DNA of 15,923 nt. Origin: Porphyromonadaceae bacterium UBA4277. Its GTDB lineage: Bacteria > Bacteroidota > Bacteroidia > Bacteroidales > Muribaculaceae. Position 1 is the stretch's first letter. The number at the start of each line of letters is the position of its first letter. Location of the stretch: positions 1 through 15,923 of the forward strand of contig DGVT01000111.1 in NCBI GenBank assembly GCA_002395965.1, read 5' to 3'. Below, piece after piece: positions 1-6,779 of the stretch. The translations under genes were made by a program, and so were the position numbers. The notes under the pieces were generated by a model. That model had not been told where the DNA came from, made no database searches, and worked only from the letters and a program-made list of their open reading frames with translations.

Positions 1-2246
1 GGCGACGAGTTGCTGATCATGTACCATCGCAATGGGTCGGTGCCGTATTTTTCAATCGCTGCAAACGGATCGACGGCATTGCCCAGGCGCTTGCTCATCT
101 TGTTGCCATTCTTATCAAGAACCAAGCCATTAGAGATAACGCTCTTATACGCCACACTGTCGAACGCCATCGTGGCTATTGCGTGAAGTGTATAGAACCA
201 GCCACGCGTCTGATCCACGCCCTCGGCTATGAAGTCGGCAGGGAAATTCCGGCCGCTGTCAACCAAGTCCTTGTTTTCAAACGGGTAGTGTAACTGGGCA
301 TAAGGCATGGCACCACTATCAAACCACACGTCAATAAGATCCAGCTCGCGCTTCATGGGAAGCCCTGAAGGGCTCACCAATACTATGTCGTCAACATATG
401 GGCGGTGTATGTCAATCTTGTTATAGTTTTCATCGCTATAATCACCCGGCTTAAAGCCCTTGTCCTTATATGGATTTGACTTCATTACACCGGCAGCCAC
501 GGCTTTTTCCACCTCGTCGTAGAGCTCGGCAATGCTGCCGATGCACTTCTCTTCACCGTCGGCGCTTCGCCAGATGGGAAGCGGTGTACCCCAGTAGCGG
601 CTGCGGCTCAGGTTCCAGTCGTTAAGGTTTTCGAGCCATTTGCCAAAGCGGCCAGTGCCGGTGCTCTCGGGTTTCCACAAGATGGTCTTGTTGAGTTCCA
701 CCATGCGGTCGCGCGCTGCGGTAGCCTTGATAAACCAGCTGTCGAGCGGGTAATAGAGGATGGGCTTATCGGTACGCCAGCAATGCGGGTAGTTGTGCAC
801 ATGCTTCTCAATCCTGAACACTTGTCCGTCCTGTTTCATGCGCAGACACATGTAAATGTTCAAGTCCTCATCCTTGCTTGCTGCCGCTTCGTCATAGCGT
901 CCATCGACGGTATATTTCGGGTTATAGGCATTTTTCACCCATGCGCCGGCATATTCCTTATAGAGAGCTACGTTGACAAAGCGATTTACAAAGTCTTCGT
1001 CAAGGTCGTCGATAGCATAATATTTACCGGTGAAATCCACCATCGGGCGGGTCTCGCCCTTCTTGTTGATCATGAACAGCGACGGGATGCCCGCGGCCTT
1101 TGCCACGGCAGCATCGTCGGCACCAAAGGTGGGAGCAATGTGAACGATACCGGTACCGTCCTCGGTCGTTACATAGTCGCCGGGTATCACACGGAAGCCA
1201 TTATCATTGCCCACAATCTCATCATTCACTTTATCAACCGGTTTCACCCACGGGAACAGTTGCTCATAACGCATCTCAAGCATATCGGTTCCGGCAAACT
1301 CGGCAATGATTTTATATGGAATGACCTTGTCGCCATGCTTATATTCGTTCAGCGGGATTTCAGCACCTTCGGGTTTGAAATAGGCCGAGAGTCGGTCTTT
1401 CGACAACAAATAGGTTGTGGGAGCCCCATTATAGGGATTAAAGCTCTCAACAGCCACGTAAGCAAACTTCGGCCCTACGCAAAGTGCCGTGTTGCTGGGA
1501 AGTGTCCATGGTGTCGTGGTCCAAGCCAAAATCACCATGTGCTCAAAGCCCTTGTCGATAGCCGAAGCTATGCGCTGCACGAGGGCATGGTCATTTTTCA
1601 CAACTTTGAACTCGGCAGTTGCTGTTTGGTCTTTGACGTCACGATAGCATCCGGGCATGTTCAGTTCATGAGAGCTCAGACCCGTGCCGGCGGCTGGCGA
1701 ATAGGGCTGAATTGTATAACCTTTGTACAGCAGGCCCTTATCGTATAACCGCTTGAGAAGGAACCACAGCGTTTCAATATACTGGTTCTTATAGGTGATG
1801 TAAGGGTGCTGCATATCTACCCAATACCCCATCTTGTGAGTCAGGTCTTCCCATTCACGGGTATATTTCATCACCTCCTTGCGGCAGGCCGCATTGTAGT
1901 CATCGACCGAAATCTTCTTGCCTATGTCCTCTTTGGTAATACCCAAAGCCTTTTCCACGCCCAGCTCCACGGGCAGGCCATGAGTGTCCCAACCGGCCTT
2001 TCTGAGCACCTGATAACCTTGCATTGTCTTGTAGCGGCACACTATGTCCTTTATTGTGCGCGCCATAACATGATGAATGCCGGGCATACCATTGGCACTG
2101 GGAGGACCTTCATAGAATACAAACGACCGGGCACCCTCGCGCTCGGTTATGCTGCGCGAAAACACATCTTCCTTGTCCCACTTTCCGAGGACTTCCTTAT
2201 TAATCTCCGACAGATTAAATCTGCTATATTCGTTATATTTCTTCAT
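1..2246 (-). CDS. ileS: Isoleucyl-tRNA synthetase (IleRS), type-2/eukaryote-like, 3' end outside window
   Basis: Charges tRNA(Ile) with isoleucine using ATP, in the cytoplasm. The reading frame begins with ATG at 2246 (MKKYNEYSRFNLSEINKEVL) and stays open to the window edge, giving 748 codons. The family is usually above 1000 residues, so the anticodon-binding C-terminus is missing. Visible landmarks: EGPPSANGMPGIHHVMART with the class I signature at residues 56-59 (GIHH), the CP1 editing-domain peptide WTTTPWTLPSN near residue 240, GTGIVHIAPTFGADD near residue 365, HNYPHCWRTDKP, and KMSKR at residues 716-720. The signature is GxHH instead of the canonical HxGH, as in a subset of IleRS2 enzymes. 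It follows lepA-trmN6 in the same direction but is separated by 209 bp holding a probable terminator and a promoter-like element, so it is probably its own transcript. Identity is certain; only the C-terminus is unseen. Confidence 0.98.
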   Translation of the reverse strand, partial: MKKYNEYSRFNLSEINKEVLGKWDKEDVFSRSITEREGARSFVFYEGPPSANGMPGIHHVMARTIKDIVCRYKTMQGYQVLRKAGWDTHGLPVELGVEKALGITKEDIGKKISVDDYNAACRKEVMKYTREWEDLTHKMGYWVDMQHPYITYKNQYIETLWFLLKRLYDKGLLYKGYTIQPYSPAAGTGLSSHELNMPGCYRDVKDQTATAEFKVVKNDHALVQRIASAIDKGFEHMVILAWTTTPWTLPSNTALCVGPKFAYVAVESFNPYNGAPTTYLLSKDRLSAYFKPEGAEIPLNEYKHGDKVIPYKIIAEFAGTDMLEMRYEQLFPWVKPVDKVNDEIVGNDNGFRVIPGDYVTTEDGTGIVHIAPTFGADDAAVAKAAGIPSLFMINKKGETRPMVDFTGKYYAIDDLDEDFVNRFVNVALYKEYAGAWVKNAYNPKYTVDGRYDEAAASKDEDLNIYMCLRMKQDGQVFRIEKHVHNYPHCWRTDKPILYYPLDSWFIKATAARDRMVELNKTILWKPESTGTGRFGKWLENLNDWNLSRSRYWGTPLPIWRSADGEEKCIGSIAELYDEVEKAVAAGVMKSNPYKDKGFKPGDYSDENYNKIDIHRPYVDDIVLVSPSGLPMKRELDLIDVWFDSGAMPYAQLHYPFENKDLVDSGRNFPADFIAEGVDQTRGWFYTLHAIATMAFDSVAYKSVISNGLVLDKNGNKMSKRLGNAVDPFAAIEKYGTDPLRWYMISNSS

Positions 2247-2298
2247 ATTTCAACCTATGGTTATTAAGGAACAATTTGCCCCTTCCAAAAATAACGCG

Positions 2299-2306
2299 CA
2301 AATTTA
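2299..2306 (-). promoter_or_regulatory. Possible -7 promoter element for ileS
   Basis: Read on the minus strand this is TAAATTTG, a match to the Bacteroidetes -7 box TAnnTTTG, 52 bp before the ileS ATG. A second match, TATTTTTG, lies at 2293-2286. No TTTG is found at the expected 19-21 nt upstream of either, and the region is AT-rich, so the call is weak. Confidence 0.3.
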
Positions 2307-2339
2307 ATGATTTTTGCGCAATTATAGGGCACTAACAAC

Positions 2340-2363
2340 AAAAAAAATGCAGCCTCAGGCAGC
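2340..2363 (-). terminator. Probable intrinsic terminator of the lepA-trmN6 unit
   Basis: On the minus strand an imperfect hairpin (GCTGCC, loop TGA, GGCTGC, with one T-T mismatch) is followed after one base by a run of eight T. It lies about 95 bp downstream of the trmN6 stop and before ileS. The stem is short, but its place and the T-run fit rho-independent termination. Confidence 0.5.
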
Positions 2364-2455
2364 CATGTGAAGTCAATATTGAGTCAAAGGCAAATTTAAC
2401 CACACTACAAAGCACCACGTCGGCTTGAATTAAACAAGATCGACAGCCATAGCGG

Positions 2456-3160
2456 TCAAGGGAAATTCAGATAAAAGTCCCTGCACAATCGGCTGTAGTC
2501 ATCGGTATATTTTCCATCAGCGCCACGCAGGACTAACGTCTCTTTAACGAGTGGCTCCAAGTGTGCTGTCAGCTCCCACAAAATGCGCACGGGTGCCCTC
2601 CCCTCACTTGGAGCAACAACACACATCTTGCTAATATTCATCGAATTAAACACCGAAATCTCTATCACACTTTTTTGTGAGTCGAAAGGGGTTATGAACG
2701 ACAGTCTTCCACCTGCACTAAGCAATTCGCGCGAATGGGAAATGAGCTGTTCGAACGTGAGTGCGTTTGTATGGCGGGCCATAGCCCTGGAATGAATGGG
2801 AGATTTCAAACCACTTGTGAAAAACGGCGGATTGGAAACAATCAGGTCATACTGCCCTACTGCTTGATTAAAATCAAGCGTTTTGGCTGTGAGTCTTTCG
2901 CCCCAAGGCGATGCGACGAAGTTGGTCTGAGCCTCATTCACAGCAGCATCATCAATATCTATTGCATCGATAATGCAGTCATGATTTCGTTGCGCAACCA
3001 TCAGTGCAATAATGCCTGTGCCGGTACCCACATCAAGCACCCGACGCATCTGCGACACATTACACCAAGCACCCATGAGCACACTGTCGGTGGTCATGGG
3101 CATGGGTGAATTCTTATTTGCAATGCTGAATTGCTTAAAATCAAAGTAATCGCGCCGCAT
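2456..3160 (-). CDS. trmN6: tRNA1(Val) (adenine(37)-N6)-methyltransferase TrmN6
   Basis: SAM-dependent methyltransferase of the YfiC/TrmN6 family, which makes m6A37 next to the anticodon of tRNA1(Val). The 234-residue length is normal for the family. Residues 6-11 (FDFKQF) and the following SPMPMTTDSVLMGAW match the conserved N-terminal TrmN6 segment. SAM motif I is VLDVGTGTGI at 41-50, the acidic residue binding the ribose lies around 68-70 (AIDID), and the catalytic N6-adenine motif NPPFF is at 110-114. It starts 15 bp after the lepA stop and very probably shares the lepA transcript, which pairs two translation-related functions. A related small-molecule or protein methyltransferase is possible, but the FKQF plus NPPFF combination favours TrmN6. 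Confidence 0.9.
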   Translation of the reverse strand: MRRDYFDFKQFSIANKNSPMPMTTDSVLMGAWCNVSQMRRVLDVGTGTGIIALMVAQRNHDCIIDAIDIDDAAVNEAQTNFVASPWGERLTAKTLDFNQAVGQYDLIVSNPPFFTSGLKSPIHSRAMARHTNALTFEQLISHSRELLSAGGRLSFITPFDSQKSVIEISVFNSMNISKMCVVAPSEGRAPVRILWELTAHLEPLVKETLVLRGADGKYTDDYSRLCRDFYLNFP

Positions 3161-3175
3161 GACTGGCTTAAAGTG

Positions 3176-4963
3176 TTAGTCGAGCTTTAGCACTGCAAGG
3201 AAGGCTTTTTGAGGCACTTGCACTGTGCCAATTTGCTTCATGCGTTTCTTACCGGCCTTTTGCTTTTCGAGCAGCTTGCGCTTTCGACTCACATCGCCGC
3301 CGTAGCACTTTGCTGTAACGTCTTTACGCACTTGCTTGACCGTTTCACGAGCCACAATCTTAGCGCCTATGGCTGCCTGAATAGCGATGTCATACTGCTG
3401 ACGCGGGATTAATTCCTTTAGCTTTTCGCACATGCGTCGCCCCAGGGTCACTGCATTATCGACATGGGTGAGAGCACTTAAAGCATCCACCTGCTGGCCG
3501 TTGAGCAGGATGTCGAGCTTGATCAGGCGAGACTCGCGATAGCCGTTAATGAAGTAGTCGAACGAGGCATAGCCTTTAGAAATACTTTTCAGCTTGTCGT
3601 AGAAGTCGATAACTATTTCTCCCAGCGGAATGTCGAATGTGAGCTCAAGTCGGTTGCCCGAAATATACTCCTGCTTCACCAACTCGCCGCGCTTGCTCAG
3701 GCACAGTGTGATGATAGGCCCCATGAAGTCAGACAGCGTGATGATGCTGGCCCTGATATATGGCTCCTCGATATGCTCGATCACAGCCACATCGGGCAGG
3801 CCGGCAGGGTTATGCACCTCGGTCATGTTGCCCTTTTTATCATATACTTTATACGACACATTGGGCACCGTAGTGATGACCTCCATATTAAACTCACGGC
3901 TTAGGCGCTCCTGCACAATTTCCATGTGCAACAGGCCCAAAAAGCCGCAGCGGAAGCCAAAGCCCAGTGCCACCGACGACTCGGCAGTAAACGTGAGTGC
4001 AGCATCATTAAGCTGCAATTTCTCGAGCGAGGCACGCAGGTTTTCAAAGTCCTCGGGCTCAATCGGATATACGCCGGCAAAGACCATTGGCTTCACCTCT
4101 TGAAATCCGGCAATGGCCTTATCGCAAGGTCGCTCAACGTGTGTGATAGTATCGCCCACGCGCACCTCAACCGAGTTTTTTATGCCCGAGATGATGTAGC
4201 CCACATTTCCGGCACTCAATTCATCACGAGGTGAGAGCTGCAGCTTGAGAACGCCCATTTCATCTACATGATATTCCTTGCCGGTATTGACAAACTTCAC
4301 AAAATCGTTCTTGCTGATGCGGCCGTTGATAATCTTAAAATACACAATAATGCCGCGGAATGGATTGAACACCGAGTCGAAAATCAAAGCCTGCAGCGGT
4401 GCCTCCGGGTCGCCTTTTGGGGCCGGGATGCGCTCGACGATGGCCTGCATTATATCCTCAATGCCCACACCGGTGCGTGCACTGCATCGCAAGATGTCGG
4501 ACGGGTCACACCCCAGCAGCTCCACGATTTCGTCTTCCACCTCGTCGGGATGAGCGCTATCCATGTCTATTTTATTGATAACTGGAATGATTTCCAGACC
4601 ATTGTCGATGGCCATATAAAGGTTGCTGATGGTCTGAGCTTGCACACCTTGCGTGGCATCCACCACCAGCAGAGCGCCCTCACATGCCGCTATCGATCGC
4701 GATACCTCATAGGAGAAATCAACATGTCCCGGAGTGTCGATAAGGTTAAGCGTGTATTTTTCACCATTCAGGGCATAGTCCATCTGAATGGCATGACTCT
4801 TGATGGTGATGCCGCGTTCGCGCTCCAGATCCATGTCGTCGAGCACTTGTGCCTGCATGTCTTTACGGGCAACGGTGTTGGTGAATTCAAGCAGACGGTC
4901 GGCAAGTGTGCTCTTACCGTGGTCAATGTGAGCTACGATGCAGAAGTTGCGTATATTTTTCAT
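3176..4963 (-). CDS. lepA: Elongation factor 4 (LepA), ribosome back-translocation GTPase
   Basis: Ribosome-associated translational GTPase that can back-translocate stalled ribosomes. It has 595 residues from the ATG at 4963, the usual family length. Visible GTPase motifs: G1 AHIDHGKST (11-19), G2 RGITIKS (50-56), G3 DTPGH (76-80), G4 NKID (130-133), then EF-G-like domains and a LepA-type C-terminus containing RKDVTAKCYGGDVSRKRKLL. An in-frame ATG nine codons upstream (4990) would add MNVKRTHFA. The inner start is preferred because LepA proteins typically begin MKNIRNF and the upstream stretch overlaps the promoter-like sequence. The gene heads a lepA-trmN6 unit and is separated by 85 bp from the metallo-beta-lactamase-fold gene before it. 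Confidence 0.97.
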   Translation of the reverse strand: MKNIRNFCIVAHIDHGKSTLADRLLEFTNTVARKDMQAQVLDDMDLERERGITIKSHAIQMDYALNGEKYTLNLIDTPGHVDFSYEVSRSIAACEGALLVVDATQGVQAQTISNLYMAIDNGLEIIPVINKIDMDSAHPDEVEDEIVELLGCDPSDILRCSARTGVGIEDIMQAIVERIPAPKGDPEAPLQALIFDSVFNPFRGIIVYFKIINGRISKNDFVKFVNTGKEYHVDEMGVLKLQLSPRDELSAGNVGYIISGIKNSVEVRVGDTITHVERPCDKAIAGFQEVKPMVFAGVYPIEPEDFENLRASLEKLQLNDAALTFTAESSVALGFGFRCGFLGLLHMEIVQERLSREFNMEVITTVPNVSYKVYDKKGNMTEVHNPAGLPDVAVIEHIEEPYIRASIITLSDFMGPIITLCLSKRGELVKQEYISGNRLELTFDIPLGEIVIDFYDKLKSISKGYASFDYFINGYRESRLIKLDILLNGQQVDALSALTHVDNAVTLGRRMCEKLKELIPRQQYDIAIQAAIGAKIVARETVKQVRKDVTAKCYGGDVSRKRKLLEKQKAGKKRMKQIGTVQVPQKAFLAVLKLD

Positions 4964-4994
4964 CGCGAAGTGAGTTCGTTTTACATTCAAAATG

Positions 4995-5002
4995 CAAAAT
5001 TA
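4995..5002 (-). promoter_or_regulatory. Possible -7 promoter element for lepA
   Basis: On the minus strand the sequence is TAATTTTG followed by CA, a full match to TAnnTTTG and 31 bp before the preferred lepA start. The -33 position falls in the heptamer array and has no clear TTTG. The matching -7 and the 85-bp gap suggest that lepA has its own promoter. Confidence 0.4.
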
Positions 5003-5014
5003 CAAAATAATTGA

Positions 5015-5042
5015 GAATTATGAATTATGAATTACGAATTAC
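5015..5042. repeat. Short tandem heptamer repeat, four copies
   Basis: Four uninterrupted 7-bp units: GAATTAT, GAATTAT, GAATTAC, GAATTAC. They lie between the metallo-beta-lactamase-fold gene (its stop is 7 bp away) and the lepA promoter element. The third-base-like T to C change splits the array into two pairs. Confidence 0.85.
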
Positions 5043-5048
5043 TGTGAA

Positions 5049-5822
5049 CTAAATGTCAACGATGAGCCCGTCGTAGGCAAGATTAACACCTTTGGGCAGC
5101 GAGGCTTGAGTGGTTGCGTGCAGCCCCATGGCATCGCTCATGTGAATAATATATGCCTTTTGCGGGTAAATGCGCTCGATAACACTGAGCGTCTCGGCTA
5201 AGCACATGTGCGACAGGTGAGGCTTAATTCGCAGCGAATTAATCACTAACAACGGTGTGCCCTGAAGCTGCTCGATCACGTCGTCAGAGATATCTTTTGC
5301 ATCGGTGATGTAGGCCAATGGGCCTATACGATAGCCCAGAATTTTCAGCTTATAGTGCATCACGGCAAAAGGCTCGACTGTTATGTCGCCGATGTGGAAT
5401 GGCAGCCCTTCGGCTACAGGTACCACGTCGAGCCGGGGTACTCCGGGGTATGGGTGCTCGGCAAAGCAGTAAGGCAAGCGCTGCTTAAGGTCGTCGATCA
5501 CATCCTGGCGGGCATAGACAGGAAAATCGGCATGATAGCAGTAGGCTCTAAGGTCGTCGATACCACCCACGTGGTCATAATGGATGTGAGTGAGCAACAG
5601 GGCATCAAGTTTTTGGCTCGAAGCACGCAGAATCTGCGTCCTGAAGTCGGGTCCGCAATCAATTAGAATGCTCTTGCCGTGAAACCTCACTATGGCAGAT
5701 GTGCGCATGCGATTGTCACGAGGGTCGGCCGACCGACACACTGCACAGTCGCAGCCTATGACCGGCACCCCAGTGGATGTGCCGGTGCCTAAAAACTCGA
5801 TTTGCAAAGTGTCGTGACTCAT
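5049..5822 (-). CDS. PhnP-like MBL-fold metallohydrolase (cyclic phosphodiesterase family)
   Basis: Cytoplasmic metallo-beta-lactamase-fold hydrolase of 257 residues without signal peptide. The metal motif is H79-x-H81-x-D83-H84 (THIHYDHVGG), with further candidate ligands H156, D174 (YITDAKD) and H227 (IIHMSD). GCDCAVC places C24, C26 and C29 in a C-x-C-x-x-C pattern, as in the structural zinc site of PhnP (phosphoribosyl 1,2-cyclic phosphate phosphodiesterase). The start at 5822 is chosen because its ATG overlaps the TGA of the upstream lipoprotein gene (ATGA), a sign of translational coupling. An upstream in-frame start (5954) would add 44 residues lying inside the lipoprotein gene. No other phn gene is nearby, so the true substrate may be a different cyclic phosphate or nucleotide. 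Family is sure, substrate is not. Confidence 0.85.
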   Translation of the reverse strand: MSHDTLQIEFLGTGTSTGVPVIGCDCAVCRSADPRDNRMRTSAIVRFHGKSILIDCGPDFRTQILRASSQKLDALLLTHIHYDHVGGIDDLRAYCYHADFPVYARQDVIDDLKQRLPYCFAEHPYPGVPRLDVVPVAEGLPFHIGDITVEPFAVMHYKLKILGYRIGPLAYITDAKDISDDVIEQLQGTPLLVINSLRIKPHLSHMCLAETLSVIERIYPQKAYIIHMSDAMGLHATTQASLPKGVNLAYDGLIVDI

Positions 5823-6769
5823 AGGCGGAACGACTTTAACAAGCCATCGACAAAATACAGATAGGTACCGCCATCGTAGTACCAGTACTCGCGCATGCCG
5901 GCCTGATCGGGAACAGGGGCAATGCGCATAGGATTTCCCAGCGCCAGGCGGCATTCTTCTTTTGTCATCTCTTGTGAAACTTTACCGTTGATAATGAGCG
6001 ACCAATGTGCGTCAGAAATTTCGGGGTGATTCTTGCGCGGGTCAACAAGTGAGAACATCGAGTCGAAATCACGATTATGCATCGTGGCCGACGGCGAGGA
6101 AATCCACACAAAGGCCTCTTGCGCAAGCTCATCAGATGTAGTGAAGACGACTTTCATTGGCAAGACCTTGTTGCCGGGTTTCACCGCTATAATCCTTACC
6201 GGGATGTATTGCCGGCCGGTAAACACATCTTCGCTATTGGTGTCATACCATATCGAAGTCTTCACATACACGTCGCGCCCCACCAGTTGGCGTGTCACAT
6301 CGTTAACGGCATCCATGTCGATGAGTAGCGGAATGCTAAAGTCGGGGCCGAAACTATCGAGTGTCTTGTTAGTGCGATAGACGAAACTGTGCCGACCATT
6401 CGACAACTTGATGTTAACCGTCTGAGCACCCGATATTGAACTAACTATGTCATAGCCGGCGTAGGTGAGTATTTTTCCGCTGAATGAGACAGTGTCGATA
6501 TCGTAGTCACTACTTCGGACAAATAGCAAACGAAGGCCATCGTCGGTGGCGTAGAAATTCTTTCCAACTCGCCAGGCCGGCAACGAGTCGGCAAGTGCAG
6601 TGAGCGATGAGGCCGGCTGCCTGAGCTCTATCTCACTGATTACGCGTTGCACTTCCTTGTCGGTTATCTTGCCGGTATTCTCCACTCCAGTGAAGAAGCA
6701 TCCGCTAAGCACAGGCAAGAGCGTGATGGTTAGCAACCGAATATATAATTTTTTATAAGTATTTACCAT
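5819..6769 (-). CDS. Lipoprotein with SmpA/OmlA-like C-terminus, function unknown
   Basis: A 316-residue protein with a lipoprotein signal: basic n-region, hydrophobic core and lipobox LSGC with the lipidated cysteine at residue 24. No run of acidic residues follows the cysteine, so a surface-export signal is not obvious and a periplasm-facing anchor is likelier. The middle part is beta-rich without a motif I recognise. The last ~55 residues (MTKEECRLALGNP ... REYWYYDGGTYLYFVDG) resemble the small SmpA/OmlA (BamE-like) fold by pattern only. It starts 10 bp after the TPR gene stop and overlaps the next gene by 4 bp, so the three are almost certainly co-transcribed. Confidence 0.8.
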   Translation of the reverse strand: MVNTYKKLYIRLLTITLLPVLSGCFFTGVENTGKITDKEVQRVISEIELRQPASSLTALADSLPAWRVGKNFYATDDGLRLLFVRSSDYDIDTVSFSGKILTYAGYDIVSSISGAQTVNIKLSNGRHSFVYRTNKTLDSFGPDFSIPLLIDMDAVNDVTRQLVGRDVYVKTSIWYDTNSEDVFTGRQYIPVRIIAVKPGNKVLPMKVVFTTSDELAQEAFVWISSPSATMHNRDFDSMFSLVDPRKNHPEISDAHWSLIINGKVSQEMTKEECRLALGNPMRIAPVPDQAGMREYWYYDGGTYLYFVDGLLKSFRL

Positions 6770-6779
6770 GCGTTATGAA

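Noticed and set aside
783..1748. 321-codon plus-strand open frame
   Set aside because: It is the antisense shadow of ileS, whose minus-strand translation shows IleRS motifs throughout.
2247..2455. T-box or other riboswitch leader ahead of ileS
   Set aside because: No specifier loop, T-box sequence or antiterminator is recognisable; only a -7-like element and the upstream terminator are visible.
4268..5014. 248-codon plus-strand open frame
   Set aside because: Antisense to lepA; the composition is that of a complementary frame and lepA explains the region fully.
5823..5954. Upstream extension of the MBL-fold gene by 44 residues
   Set aside because: The extension lies inside the lipoprotein gene in another frame and has no domain sequence; the ATGA overlap start at 5822 begins exactly at the conserved fold.
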